Origin: Gracilibacter sp. BRH_c7a
Lineage (GTDB): Bacteria; Bacillota; Desulfitobacteriia; Desulfitobacteriales; Syntrophobotulaceae
NCBI GenBank assembly: GCA_001516055.1
Contig: LOEZ01000066.1
Location: 18,096-82,095 of the forward strand
Direction of reading: 5' to 3'
DNA: 64,000 nt
Part shown: piece by piece, positions 1 to 8,769 of the stretch
Layout of the letters: the number at the start of each line of letters is the position of its first letter
Position numbering within the stretch: the first letter of the stretch is position 1
Program-made: the position numbers and the translations under genes
Notes under the pieces: generated by a model
What the model was told of the DNA's origin: nothing
What the model saw: only the letters and a program-made list of their open reading frames with translations
Databases searched by the model: none

Positions 1-2
1 TG

Positions 3-488
3 ATTGTTTCTACGCGAGAGGGAATTGATTTCCGCAAAGAACTTCTGGAAATCGGTATGTCCCAAATGAGTGCCGGTTCCTGCGTTGGAGTCGGAGGATA
101 CGCTGAGAGGGAGATTGTGAATGAAACCGGTGTTGAGGAAAAACCGCAATTCTATCTTGCAGATCATAGAAAACCTGCTGAAGTAATCAAGTGGCTGGTC
201 AGGGATGGTTATATTCCAAGCTACTGCACGGCATGCTACCGCCAGGGCAGGACGGGAGATCGCTTCATGCCGCTTGCTAAATCAGGGCAGATCGGAAATT
301 ACTGTCTGCCAAATGCACTTCTTACCTTTGAAGAATATCTACAAGACTATGCAGACGATGAATTTCAGGATATCGGCCGGAAACTAATCGATGATGAGAT
401 TCTGAACGTTCCCGATGAAAAACAAAAGGTAACGGCACTAGATTATCTAAACCGAATTCGCAGTGGAGAAAGAGACCTGAGGTTTTAA
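3..488 (+). CDS. hydG: [FeFe]-hydrogenase maturase HydG, C-terminal part (5' end outside window)
   Basis: The reading frame is open from base 3, so only the last ~161 residues are present. HydG is a radical SAM tyrosine lyase that makes the CO and CN ligands of the H-cluster of [FeFe]-hydrogenase. The fragment has the typical HydG ending: a REGIDFRKELLEIG-like segment, the SQMSAGSCVGVGGY stretch, and the C-terminal CTACYRQGRTGDRF motif whose CxxC pair with a further upstream Cys binds the auxiliary Fe-S cluster. It closes with the usual tail of about 60 residues. It implies an anaerobe with [FeFe]-hydrogenase. The next gene, azlD, is convergent and starts only a few bases away. Confidence 0.93.
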   Translation: MVSTREGIDFRKELLEIGMSQMSAGSCVGVGGYAEREIVNETGVEEKPQFYLADHRKPAEVIKWLVRDGYIPSYCTACYRQGRTGDRFMPLAKSGQIGNYCLPNALLTFEEYLQDYADDEFQDIGRKLIDDEILNVPDEKQKVTALDYLNRIRSGERDLRF

Positions 489-493
489 GGATT

Positions 494-811
494 TTACAAT
501 AATTTCAAGACCAACATTATTGACATTCCCAGGCCCAAGGTCGCAATAATGTTCCGGCTCTTATAGGCCACAAAAGCAGCAGCTATGCCCGCAATCAGGT
601 AGTGATTGTTTAAACTGATGTCCAAATATCCCTTTGGTAACAGTAATGATGGAACGATTAATGATGTCAATATTGCAACTGGGACATATTTTAACCATCT
701 GTTTAACCAAGTTGGTACTCCTGTAAACCGAAACAAAGCCAGAGCACCAATTCTCGTTAAATATGTAACGAAGGCCATCCCAATAATAATGAGTAAAACT
801 TCACTGCGCAT
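494..811 (-). CDS. azlD: AzlD family branched-chain amino acid transport protein
   Basis: A 105-residue hydrophobic protein with about three to four membrane helices, the standard size for AzlD. It begins with a hydrophobic segment followed by the family-typical TYLTRIGALALF stretch. AzlD is the small partner of AzlC; together they export branched-chain amino acids (and toxic analogues such as 4-azaleucine) across the cytoplasmic membrane. It overlaps the end of azlC by 11 bp, so the two are translationally coupled. Family membership is clear; the exported substrate here is inferred. Confidence 0.85.
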   Translation of the reverse strand: MRSEVLLIIIGMAFVTYLTRIGALALFRFTGVPTWLNRWLKYVPVAILTSLIVPSLLLPKGYLDISLNNHYLIAGIAAAFVAYKSRNIIATLGLGMSIMLVLKLL

Positions 812-1526
812 TTTTATTGTCCCCCTCTAATAAGCCTCCTATTGAAGTGGCTATCACACAGGCGATTATAATATACCATTTACCGGGTAAATACAGGGCA
901 GCAGATACTGAAACCACTGCAGCTATACCAAATACAATCAGACTGATGTGGTCTTTGAGTAGAGGTATCAGCAATACCAAAAAGGTTGCTGGCATGGCAA
1001 AATCAAGTCCCCAAGTTAAGGGGTCTGAAATGTAGCTGCCCAAACCTACCCCAGCTAGAGTGGCCAAAATCCAAACAAGATAAATCATTGTGCTCACGAT
1101 CAATTGATAGAGCTCACTGTATCTGACCTTGTAACTCCGACTAATGGTCAGAGCATAGGCTTCATCGGTCAAAAAGAAAGCCAGGAATGCTTGCAGGGGA
1201 AATGGCAGTTTAATCATATAGGGTGCCAAAGATGATCCCATAATCAAGTGACGCAAGTTCACCAGTAAGGTAGTAAGTATGATAATTCCCCAGCCTGTAA
1301 TGCCTGCGCTCAGCATGCTAATCCCTATAAACTGTGACGCTCCGGCAAAAACAAATACAGACATTAGAATTGTTTCTAATCCTGACATATTTGCTGTAAG
1401 CCCCATAATACCGCAGGTAATACCAAACGGCACCACTCCGAGCACCATTGGAGCGCAATCACGGAGTGCCGCCCATACTTCTTCAACTTGTTCATTCTTA
1501 CCTGAGATGAGATTTGATAGCTGCAT
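801..1526 (-). CDS. azlC: AzlC family branched-chain amino acid permease
   Basis: About 241 residues, many hydrophobic helices, with the AzlC signature MVLGVVPFGITCGIMG near the N terminus and FLTDEAYAL in the middle. It is the large subunit of the AzlCD exporter. The start is placed at 1526 rather than at the ATG six bases upstream, because the AGGTGG ribosome site is directly against the first ATG but about seven bases from the second. The gene is divergent from the MocR-type regulator at 1643, which suggests that this regulator controls azlCD; that link is inference. Confidence 0.87.
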   Translation of the reverse strand: MQLSNLISGKNEQVEEVWAALRDCAPMVLGVVPFGITCGIMGLTANMSGLETILMSVFVFAGASQFIGISMLSAGITGWGIIILTTLLVNLRHLIMGSSLAPYMIKLPFPLQAFLAFFLTDEAYALTISRSYKVRYSELYQLIVSTMIYLVWILATLAGVGLGSYISDPLTWGLDFAMPATFLVLLIPLLKDHISLIVFGIAAVVSVSAALYLPGKWYIIIACVIATSIGGLLEGDNKNAQ

Positions 1527-1580
1527 AATCATTCCACCTACAACTTAATATTTCTTAAATCTTAGCGAGAGGGGAAAACA

Positions 1581-1622
1581 TTGTAAATATCCAATTGTGC
1601 AGATATAATAAAAATTGGATAT
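1581..1622 (+). promoter_or_regulatory. Promoter with palindromic operator for the MocR-type regulator
   Basis: A -35 element TTGTAA (1581-1586) and a perfect -10 TATAAT (1604-1609) are separated by 17 bases. A perfect 10-base inverted repeat, ATATCCAATT (1587-1596) and AATTGGATAT (1613-1622), brackets the -10 box. A third, imperfect copy ATATCCAGTT lies at 1649-1658 inside the start of the gene. MocR proteins often bind repeated half-sites in such a divergent region, so this is a likely autoregulatory and azlCD-regulating site. Confidence 0.7.
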
Positions 1623-1642
1623 AAAATAAGGGGAAATGCAAA

Positions 1643-3154
1643 ATGGACATATCCAGTTTCTTAAATAGCACAGAGTTGGATACTATGGATAAGCAACCGC
1701 TTTATCTGCAAATTGCCTCACTCATTGCTGACAAAATCCAAAAACAAATCCTGCCTTCGGGTACGAAGCTTCCCCCTGAGCGGGAATTAGCTGACCTCTT
1801 TGCGGTCAGTCGCACAACTGCTATCAATGCCTATCGCAAGTTAGAACAACAAGGAATGGTATGGACAAAAGCGGGCAGCGGAACTTATGTAACGCAAGGC
1901 CGTGATGATAAGGCCCTAACCGAAGTTCCCTGGCCCCAGCTGTTCACGGCCTATCCTCTAAATCCATTAGCATCAATATTGAGGGATCTGGTTTCCACTC
2001 CGACACCTGGTACACTATCTCTGGGCGCGGGTATGCCGGATCCAGCTCTCTATCCGCTAGAGACCTTTACAGAGTTGTATAACTGTAATATCGGAAGGGT
2101 GAGCCCTGGAGATTTTGGACATATACCAACAGAAGGTTATAACCCCTTGAGAATGGCAATCGCTGCTATGTTGAGCGAGAAGGGCATACCAGCTTCGACG
2201 GAAAACATACTAACACTCTCTGGGTCTCAACAAGGGCTATATTTACTTAGCAAGGTATTATTAGAGCCTGGCGACTATGTGGTGATGGAATCACCAACGT
2301 TTATCGGTGCGATACAAGTCTTTCAGGCTGCAGGAGCACGGGTTTTAAGCCTCCCTTGCTCAGAAAAATTATCATTAGAGCTGTTGGAGGACTTTCTAAT
2401 TCGCTATCGGCCTAAATTGCTATATATCTTACCTACGTACCAAAATCCAACGGGCAGAGTTATGCCTGAGAACGAACGCCAAGATTTGATAAAACTCGCC
2501 AAACGTCATAGACTTGTAATAGTCGAAGACGATCCCTATAGCGATTTACATTATGGCGAACAACCCCCTCAGGCTCTTAAAGCTTTAGATTCGTACGGAG
2601 GAGTTGTTTACCTGGGAACTTTCTCCAAAATCCTATTCCCAGGTTTACGTACAGGCTATCTGGCTGGTCCGCCTGTTTTAATCAATCGGCTTGCCCTAGA
2701 AAAACAGTATATTGACCTGCATTCCAACAACATAGCCCAATGGCTTGTAACCATGTTCTTAAATGAAGAGAAGCTTGCAGAGCATCTGACCACCGTGCGC
2801 AGAGAATATAAAAAACGCCGGGATACAATGGCCAAAGCACTCCAGCGATTGTGTGCAAACGATATTGAATTTACCATACCTGGGGGAGGGTTTTATTTTT
2901 GGTGTAAATTAATTAAAAGTGGCACTTCCCAGCGACTCCTACAAGAAGCTGCAAAAAACGGGATTTCTTTTGTCCCTGGTGAAGCTTTCCATACAGTACC
3001 CACCCTTGATAAAGAATTTCGCCTCTGTTTTACCACCCACAATGAAGAAGTTTTGCTCGAAGGGGTACAGCGCTTAGCCAAAACCTTGACACAAATAACA
3101 AAGACGAATAAAGAAAACGATTCAGCACCTAGTTCGGTAAGGCCGATTATTTAA
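1643..3154 (+). CDS. MocR-family transcriptional regulator (GntR HTH fused to PLP aminotransferase domain)
   Basis: 503 residues. Residues ~15-85 form a GntR winged helix (DKIQKQILPSGTKLPPEREL, then RTTAINAYRKLEQQGMV). Residues ~110-490 form a fold-type I aminotransferase domain with the PLP lysine in GTFSKILFPGLRTGY at about residue 329 and a YQNPTGRVMP substrate loop. MocR/PdxR-like proteins use PLP or amino-acid adducts as effectors and generally do not act as free aminotransferases. Being divergent from azlCD, it is a plausible regulator of that exporter. The start has a clear promoter and GGGG-containing ribosome site. Confidence 0.88.
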   Translation: MDISSFLNSTELDTMDKQPLYLQIASLIADKIQKQILPSGTKLPPERELADLFAVSRTTAINAYRKLEQQGMVWTKAGSGTYVTQGRDDKALTEVPWPQLFTAYPLNPLASILRDLVSTPTPGTLSLGAGMPDPALYPLETFTELYNCNIGRVSPGDFGHIPTEGYNPLRMAIAAMLSEKGIPASTENILTLSGSQQGLYLLSKVLLEPGDYVVMESPTFIGAIQVFQAAGARVLSLPCSEKLSLELLEDFLIRYRPKLLYILPTYQNPTGRVMPENERQDLIKLAKRHRLVIVEDDPYSDLHYGEQPPQALKALDSYGGVVYLGTFSKILFPGLRTGYLAGPPVLINRLALEKQYIDLHSNNIAQWLVTMFLNEEKLAEHLTTVRREYKKRRDTMAKALQRLCANDIEFTIPGGGFYFWCKLIKSGTSQRLLQEAAKNGISFVPGEAFHTVPTLDKEFRLCFTTHNEEVLLEGVQRLAKTLTQITKTNKENDSAPSSVRPII

Positions 3155-3246
3155 CTTCGATATTTTTTATCACCATGTATAAACTGCTAGTTAAGGTTAT
3201 ATTGAAGTGATCGATTACCCAAAGTAAAAGATGGATAGGATGATCT

Positions 3247-3933
3247 ATGATGAATATTTTGCTTGTAGAAGATGATAAAACAATTGCATCTGGAATTGAA
3301 TATTCGTTACAGCAAGATCAATTTACCACAGTTTATTGTCCTGATGCAGTAACGGCCAAAAAGGTGCTAACTGAAGAACTGGATAAAATAGATTTATGTT
3401 TGTTCGATTTATCCTTGCCGGACGGGAACGGCTATGAACTATGTAAAATAGTAAAAGAGCAAAAAGATATTCCTGTTATTTTTTTAACGGCAATCGATGA
3501 TGAAGTCAATATCGTGATGGGGCTTGATATGGGAGCAGATGATTATGTTACCAAACCCTTTCGTATTCGTGAACTTCTTTCCCGAATTAAATCGGTTTTG
3601 CGGAGATACCATAAGCAGATGCAGACAAACACCATAATCGAGGTTAAAAATATCCGGATTAATACACTTGAAGGAAAGGTTTATAAAAATGGAGCTGAGA
3701 TTATCCTGACAGCGTTAGAATATCGCTTATTACTAATCTTCGCCAATCATATTGGGCAAGTTCTTACAAGGAATCAACTCTTAGATCAGATTTGGGATGT
3801 AGCAGGAGACTTTGTTAACGATAATACTTTAACGGTTTACATAAAAAGGTTACGAGAAAAACTAGAAGATAATTCTCAGAATCCAACGTTTATCAAAACA
3901 GTACGTGGTTTAGGTTATAAGGTTGGTGATTAG
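3247..3933 (+). CDS. OmpR/PhoB-family response regulator
   Basis: 228 residues: receiver domain with phosphoacceptor Asp54 in CLFDLSLPDG, the conserved Thr in FLTA and Lys in YVTKPF, followed by a winged-helix DNA-binding domain ending in the usual TVRGLGYKV motif. The kinase gene follows almost without a gap and an ABC transporter comes next, so this is the regulator of a sensor-transporter module of the kind used for antimicrobial peptide or cell-envelope stress. The repeats at 4999-5035 are its likely target. Confidence 0.9.
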   Translation: MMNILLVEDDKTIASGIEYSLQQDQFTTVYCPDAVTAKKVLTEELDKIDLCLFDLSLPDGNGYELCKIVKEQKDIPVIFLTAIDDEVNIVMGLDMGADDYVTKPFRIRELLSRIKSVLRRYHKQMQTNTIIEVKNIRINTLEGKVYKNGAEIILTALEYRLLLIFANHIGQVLTRNQLLDQIWDVAGDFVNDNTLTVYIKRLREKLEDNSQNPTFIKTVRGLGYKVGD

Positions 3934-3934
3934 T

Positions 3935-4936
3935 ATGTTGCGTAATAGAGAGATTCAAATTCTAGTACTCGCTATGTCCCTAATTAGTTTAGGGGCCATA
4001 GTTGTAGCAACTCTTTTTTCGCCTACTGCCGGGGTCATCGTTTTCGTCACAGCAGTGTTATTAATTATTTGCAGCTTACTATTCACAAGGTGGAGATATA
4101 GTGAATTAGAAAAGCTTTCGGGCTATCTGCGTCAAATCAGCGGGGGTAATTATAGTCTTGATGTACGTGATAATCATGAAGGTGAACTTAGTATTTTGAA
4201 GAATGATATTTATAAAGTCACAAACTTGTTGTCGGAGCAAAGCTCACTTTTGCAGAAAGACAAAAAACAGCTTACAGACGCTATTTCAGATATATCTCAT
4301 CAACTAAAAACACCACTTACCTCAATGATGGTGATGGCAGATTTGTTAAGTGATCCAAAACTACCTGTTGAGAAGAGAACGGAATTCACACGTAATATTC
4401 GAATTCAGCTGGAACGGATGGAATGGCTCGTATCTTCACTGTTAAAAATCTCGAAGATTGATGCCGGTACTATTCAGTTTAAAAAACACCAAATAGATGT
4501 GAACACTCTAATTCAAAAGGCGATCGAACCCCTTTTGATTCCGATGGACATCAAAGAACAAAGCGTACAAATAAATGGTGAAGAGAGAGTCTCTTTTCTG
4601 GGGGATCTGAACTGGGCAGCTGAAGCCATGATTAATATTATAAAAAACTGTGTTGAACATACACCTCAAGGTGGAGTAATCTCTATTTCTTTTTCAGAAA
4701 ATCCCTTGTTTACAGAAATTGTCATTGCTGATAATGGGAGGGGAATCCCTAAGGAAGATATACCCTATATCTTTAAACGATTTTATAAAGGGAAGAACGC
4801 CAGCGAAGACAGCATCGGTATTGGCCTTGCAATGGCTCACGGCATTATAACGAGCCAAAATGGAGATATTGAAGTTAAGAGTGATAAAGGGCAGGGTACA
4901 CAGTTTATAATTAAATTTTATAAACTAATCATCTAG
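3935..4936 (+). CDS. Sensor histidine kinase, intramembrane-sensing type
   Basis: About 333 residues. Two hydrophobic helices at the N terminus are separated by only a few residues, so there is almost no extracellular sensor loop, the hallmark of intramembrane-sensing kinases that detect stimuli through a partner ABC transporter. HisKA motif ISDISHQLKTPL carries the phosphorylated His (about residue 122); the ATPase domain has NIIKNCVEH (N box), DNGRGIP (G1) and GIGLAMAHGI (G2). The ATG at 3935 is one base after the regulator's stop; a TTG at 3923 is possible but less well placed. Confidence 0.88.
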   Translation: MLRNREIQILVLAMSLISLGAIVVATLFSPTAGVIVFVTAVLLIICSLLFTRWRYSELEKLSGYLRQISGGNYSLDVRDNHEGELSILKNDIYKVTNLLSEQSSLLQKDKKQLTDAISDISHQLKTPLTSMMVMADLLSDPKLPVEKRTEFTRNIRIQLERMEWLVSSLLKISKIDAGTIQFKKHQIDVNTLIQKAIEPLLIPMDIKEQSVQINGEERVSFLGDLNWAAEAMINIIKNCVEHTPQGGVISISFSENPLFTEIVIADNGRGIPKEDIPYIFKRFYKGKNASEDSIGIGLAMAHGIITSQNGDIEVKSDKGQGTQFIIKFYKLII

Positions 4937-4998
4937 ACTTATTCCTTCTTTTTGTTATTACTGTAACCACATAAAGAAAAAACCTTATGTGACTAGAT

Positions 4999-5043
4999 TG
5001 TCATCTTTACAGTCACTTTAAAGTCATTTTAGACAGATATACT
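4999..5043 (+). promoter_or_regulatory. Direct repeats and promoter in front of the ABC transporter genes
   Basis: GTCA occurs at 5000, 5012 and 5023, with a related GACA at 5032, in an AT-rich context, i.e. at ~11-12 base steps as expected for tandem binding of a PhoB/OmpR-type regulator. The pattern resembles the enterobacterial Pho box. A -10-like TATACT lies at 5038-5043, so the repeats cover the -35 region. The regulator at 3247 is the obvious candidate. Spacing and sequence are seen; binding is inference. Confidence 0.55.
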
Positions 5044-5073
5044 TAATCCATCCTAATAAATGGAGGTTTTTTT

Positions 5074-5757
5074 ATGGAAATTTTACAAATAAAGAATCTG
5101 TCTAAAATTTATGGAAGTGGAGAAACGGCAGTAAAGGCCTTGGATGATGTGTCTTTTTCAGTAAATAAAGGTGAGTTTATTGCCATTATCGGTCCGTCCG
5201 GATCAGGTAAATCAACACTTCTTCATATGTTGGGAGGAGTAGACAGACCGACCAGCGGCCAAGTATTAGTAGATAATACTGATATTTATCAGCTTGATGA
5301 GAACCAGCTTGCCATTTTCAGACGCAGACAAATAGGTTTGATCTATCAATTCTACAATCTTATCCCTGTCCTCACAGTTAAAGAGAATATTACCCTGCCG
5401 TTGTTACTTGACCAACACAAGGTTGATAAGAAACATTTTGCCGATATCATTAAGGTCTTAAATCTGGAAACCCGTTTAAACTATCTTCCTAATCAGCTTT
5501 CCGGCGGGCAGCAACAAAGAGTTTCAATTGGCAGAGCACTGGTTAGTCATCCTGCCATTATGCTGGCAGATGAGCCAACGGGCAATTTAGACAGCAAGAA
5601 TAGTAATGAAATCATCAACTTACTGAAAATGTTTAATAAAACCTATAAGCAAACTCTAATCGTTATTACCCACGACGAACGAATTGCCTTACAAGCTGAA
5701 CGTGTAATTTCGATTGAAGATGGTAGAATCGCCAATGATGAGGTGGTTCGCCAATGA
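5074..5757 (+). CDS. ABC transporter ATP-binding protein (MacB/LolD type)
   Basis: 227 residues, full ATPase: Walker [11 protein letters not shown]-loop YQFYNLIP, signature LSGGQQQR, Walker B MLADEPTGNLD and the switch His in VITHDE. It belongs to the short ATPase class that pairs with FtsX-type permeases. The gene has a GGAGG site, follows the direct-repeat promoter, and overlaps the permease start by 4 bp (ATGA). Together with the preceding two-component genes it forms a probable detoxification or envelope-stress module. Confidence 0.92.
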   Translation: MEILQIKNLSKIYGSGETAVKALDDVSFSVNKGEFIAIIGPSGSGKSTLLHMLGGVDRPTSGQVLVDNTDIYQLDENQLAIFRRRQIGLIYQFYNLIPVLTVKENITLPLLLDQHKVDKKHFADIIKVLNLETRLNYLPNQLSGGQQQRVSIGRALVSHPAIMLADEPTGNLDSKNSNEIINLLKMFNKTYKQTLIVITHDERIALQAERVISIEDGRIANDEVVRQ

Positions 5758-8357
5758 ACATTGTAAATAAACTAACGTTAAGACATTTAAAGCAAAATAA
5801 AAGACGAACACTGGTTACAATAATTGGAGTAATTATATCCGTCTCCATGGTGATGGCAGTTACTACTTTGGGCGTATCCTTTATGGAATTATTCCAAAAG
5901 CAAGTCATCGCAAGTGAAGGCGAATGGCATGTGATTTATAAGGATGTGAATAAGGATCAGCTTGATGCGGTTAAAAACGATGAAGCAACCCAAACGCTTG
6001 TTATATCAAAAGATCGTGGCTATGCGTTTTTAGAAGAAGGACAAAATAAGAATAAGCCCTATTTATTTATCAAAGAGTATAATGTTCAGGGTTTTGAACA
6101 GTTTCCGATTGAATTGAGTACAGGTCGACTTCCTCAAGCAGGCAATGAGGTTGTAATCTCGGAAGAAATCATTGATAACGCCAAGGTGGAATACGAGATA
6201 GGTGATCAATTAGTACTTGATATTGGACAGCGAATAACTGAAGTTGAAGGTATCAGTCGAGCACTTCTTCAAAATACGCCCTTGCAAATGGCGAATGGTG
6301 AAATTGCTGAAACCATCGGAGAGAAAATAACGACTCGAAGCTACACAGTTGTAGGGATTATAAAGCGTCCGACCTGGGAACCAACCTGGGCTCCAGGATA
6401 CACAATTATTAGTTATGTAGATGAAAGTATGCTAGGCCCAAACGATATAGTCAATGCCACAGTGGTCTTAAATAAAGTCCAAAGATCGCTCTACGCTCAT
6501 GCGGAAGACTTAGCCAAGTGCAATAATATTGAGACGATAGACTTTAATAATAGTTTACTGCGTTATTATGGTGTGACCAATAATGATAACTTGCACAGCA
6601 CCCTTTATTCATTATCAGCGATTATTATGGCAATCATTGTGATTGGCTCAGTCTCGTTAATTTATAACGCCTTTGCTATTTCCGTCTCGGAACGTTCCCG
6701 GCACTTAGGGATGCTCTCCAGTGTTGGGGCTACAAAAAAACAGAAAAGAAACTCGGTATTTTTTGAGGGAGCGATAATCGGTTTGATAAGTATCCCACTT
6801 GGAATAATATGTGGTCTTGGAGGAATCGGCATTACTTTTTGGCTCATTAATCCGATGATCCAAGGAGTATTTGGAGTTACTGAAAAACTAGCATTATCCG
6901 TCACCCCATTATCGATTTTGACTGCCTGTGTAGTTTCCATGATGACAATCTTCATTTCAACTTATCTTCCAGCTCAAAAAGCATCGAAGGTCTCTGCCAT
7001 TGATGCCATTCGGCAGACAACCGATGTTAAGCTTACAAGTAAAACCTTGAAAACTTCAAAATTTGTTCGTATGCTATTTGGAATCGAAGCGGAAATCAGC
7101 TTGAAAAATCTAAAAAGAAATAAACGCAGGTACCAAGCAACAGTATTCTCAATCACCATAAGCATAGTGCTGTTTTTAGCAGTTTCATTTTTTACCGCCA
7201 ATTTAATAAAATCCTCGGAACTCTCCCAGGATGGTGTTAATTTTGATATTCAAGTTTCCATAGATAGTGATGATACTAAGACCGATGAACGATTGTTAAA
7301 ATCCATAGCATCCTTAGATGATGTAACCGAATTTAGCGTAATGAAAGAGTTGAATATTAACTCTTGGATTAACGAGGAATCAATCGCTAAAGAATTACAA
7401 GAACAAATAAAGCAGGATAAGAGTGTACTCGAGAATGGTAAATATCCTTACTACATCAATATCCATGCTCTAGATGAAGAGAATCTCCAAGCATATGCCA
7501 AAGAAGTTGGTGTAGATTACTATTCGTTAACAAATCCAGATAATATAACTGGAATTATAATTGATACTATCTCTTATCAGGATAGAGTAGCGAAAAAGTT
7601 TGTAGAGACAAAAGCGATAAATACAAAAATAGGGCAATACATTGATTTGTTCTACTCTAATTTGGAGACAAATGAAGAGACATATTTGAACAAATTAGAG
7701 ATTGTCGCCTTGACAGATAAGGCTCCGATGGGTGTCTTTCCAGCAGGAGTAGGCGGGCTAAGTATTATTGTCTCCGAACAAGTCCTGAATCAATTGATGG
7801 GTGAGGAGGAAATTCCTAACTTAAATACAAGAATATTGCTAAAAAGTACGAATCCCATAAAAACACAACACGAAATTGAGGATATGAATGAGCGTAATGT
7901 GTATGTTTTTAATGCTTACCAAAGTAGACAACAAGAACAGCAGATAATCTTGTTAATATCAGTATTTACGTATGGCTTTATCGTGTTAATTACAACTATA
8001 TCTATTGCCAACATTTTTAATACGATTTCGACAAGCATTTCTCTCCGAAAACGAGAATTCGCGATGTTAAAATCAGTTGGGATGACACCCAAAGGCTTTA
8101 ATAAGATGATAAACTATGATAGTATTTTCTATGGGATTAAGTCATTATTATATGGGCTTCCACTGAGTATAGCAGTAATGTATTTAATACACAGGTCATT
8201 GATGTACACCTTTAACTATGAATTCGCACTTCCTTGGACAAGTATTTTATATGTCATTATTGCAGTGTTTGTGATAGTCAGTTCTACAATGCTGTACTCC
8301 AGTGCAAAGGTTAAAAAAGAAAACATTATCGATGCCTTAAAGCAGGAGAATATTTAG
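5754..8357 (+). CDS. FtsX-type ABC transporter permease, duplicated
   Basis: 867 residues. One N-terminal helix (~17-40), a large extracytoplasmic region (~45-280), three helices with an FtsX domain (~285-420), then a second copy: helix ~465-485, extracytoplasmic ~490-740, and FtsX domain ~745-860. This two-fold layout differs from BceB permeases, which have ten helices and one large loop, so it is a related but different class that moves lipids or peptides by a mechanotransmission mechanism. The DIGQRITEVEG region and the second FtsX block are well preserved. Substrate unknown; coupling to the intramembrane kinase suggests antimicrobial compounds. Confidence 0.87.
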   Translation: MNIVNKLTLRHLKQNKRRTLVTIIGVIISVSMVMAVTTLGVSFMELFQKQVIASEGEWHVIYKDVNKDQLDAVKNDEATQTLVISKDRGYAFLEEGQNKNKPYLFIKEYNVQGFEQFPIELSTGRLPQAGNEVVISEEIIDNAKVEYEIGDQLVLDIGQRITEVEGISRALLQNTPLQMANGEIAETIGEKITTRSYTVVGIIKRPTWEPTWAPGYTIISYVDESMLGPNDIVNATVVLNKVQRSLYAHAEDLAKCNNIETIDFNNSLLRYYGVTNNDNLHSTLYSLSAIIMAIIVIGSVSLIYNAFAISVSERSRHLGMLSSVGATKKQKRNSVFFEGAIIGLISIPLGIICGLGGIGITFWLINPMIQGVFGVTEKLALSVTPLSILTACVVSMMTIFISTYLPAQKASKVSAIDAIRQTTDVKLTSKTLKTSKFVRMLFGIEAEISLKNLKRNKRRYQATVFSITISIVLFLAVSFFTANLIKSSELSQDGVNFDIQVSIDSDDTKTDERLLKSIASLDDVTEFSVMKELNINSWINEESIAKELQEQIKQDKSVLENGKYPYYINIHALDEENLQAYAKEVGVDYYSLTNPDNITGIIIDTISYQDRVAKKFVETKAINTKIGQYIDLFYSNLETNEETYLNKLEIVALTDKAPMGVFPAGVGGLSIIVSEQVLNQLMGEEEIPNLNTRILLKSTNPIKTQHEIEDMNERNVYVFNAYQSRQQEQQIILLISVFTYGFIVLITTISIANIFNTISTSISLRKREFAMLKSVGMTPKGFNKMINYDSIFYGIKSLLYGLPLSIAVMYLIHRSLMYTFNYEFALPWTSILYVIIAVFVIVSSTMLYSSAKVKKENIIDALKQENI

Positions 8358-8769
8358 AATTATCATAAAAACTACCTGCTTTGAGCATTTTCTGAAATGC
8401 GTATGAGATAATAAATTAAAAATATTATTTGGGAGTTGGAAAAGTGAAGTAAATTTTCTTGCTATTTTACAATGCATAATAAGATTGGGAGCGCAAATTG
8501 TCGTTTGTTTTGTTGTGCTATGCAAGAAAGTTACTGTTTTTTTTCACTCAGATAATGTATCCTCGTCATGCCTAATCGGGTTTTGACTTTGCCATCGGAT
8601 GATCCCTCGAAATAGTTTCGAGGGATCATCAATTTATCTAGGAGAAAACTATAGATTTGGCTTATTTGGCATATTCGTTGATACTGCATTGAAAATGATT
8701 TATAGTAGTTAGGTAGATTCCAACAAAATCCAAAGGCTTGGTGGCCGTTAAGGTGGTTATAAGCAAAGC
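8358..8769. other. 412-base intergenic stretch, no gene recognised
   Basis: AT-rich. It contains a perfect long hairpin (listed separately) and a short weak hairpin with GCATTT/AAATGC arms about 30 bases after the permease stop. Reading frames on both strands are short, lack ribosome sites and resemble nothing I know. No RNA gene was recognised. Confidence 0.5.
8598..8630. repeat. Perfect 15-bp inverted repeat with 3-base loop
   Basis: GATGATCCCTCGAAA (8598-8612), loop TAG, then TTTCGAGGGATCATC (8616-8630). The arms match at every base. No T-run follows on either side, so it is not a typical intrinsic terminator. It could be the hairpin of an unknown small RNA, a mobile-element end or a bidirectional pause site. 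Confidence 0.85.
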
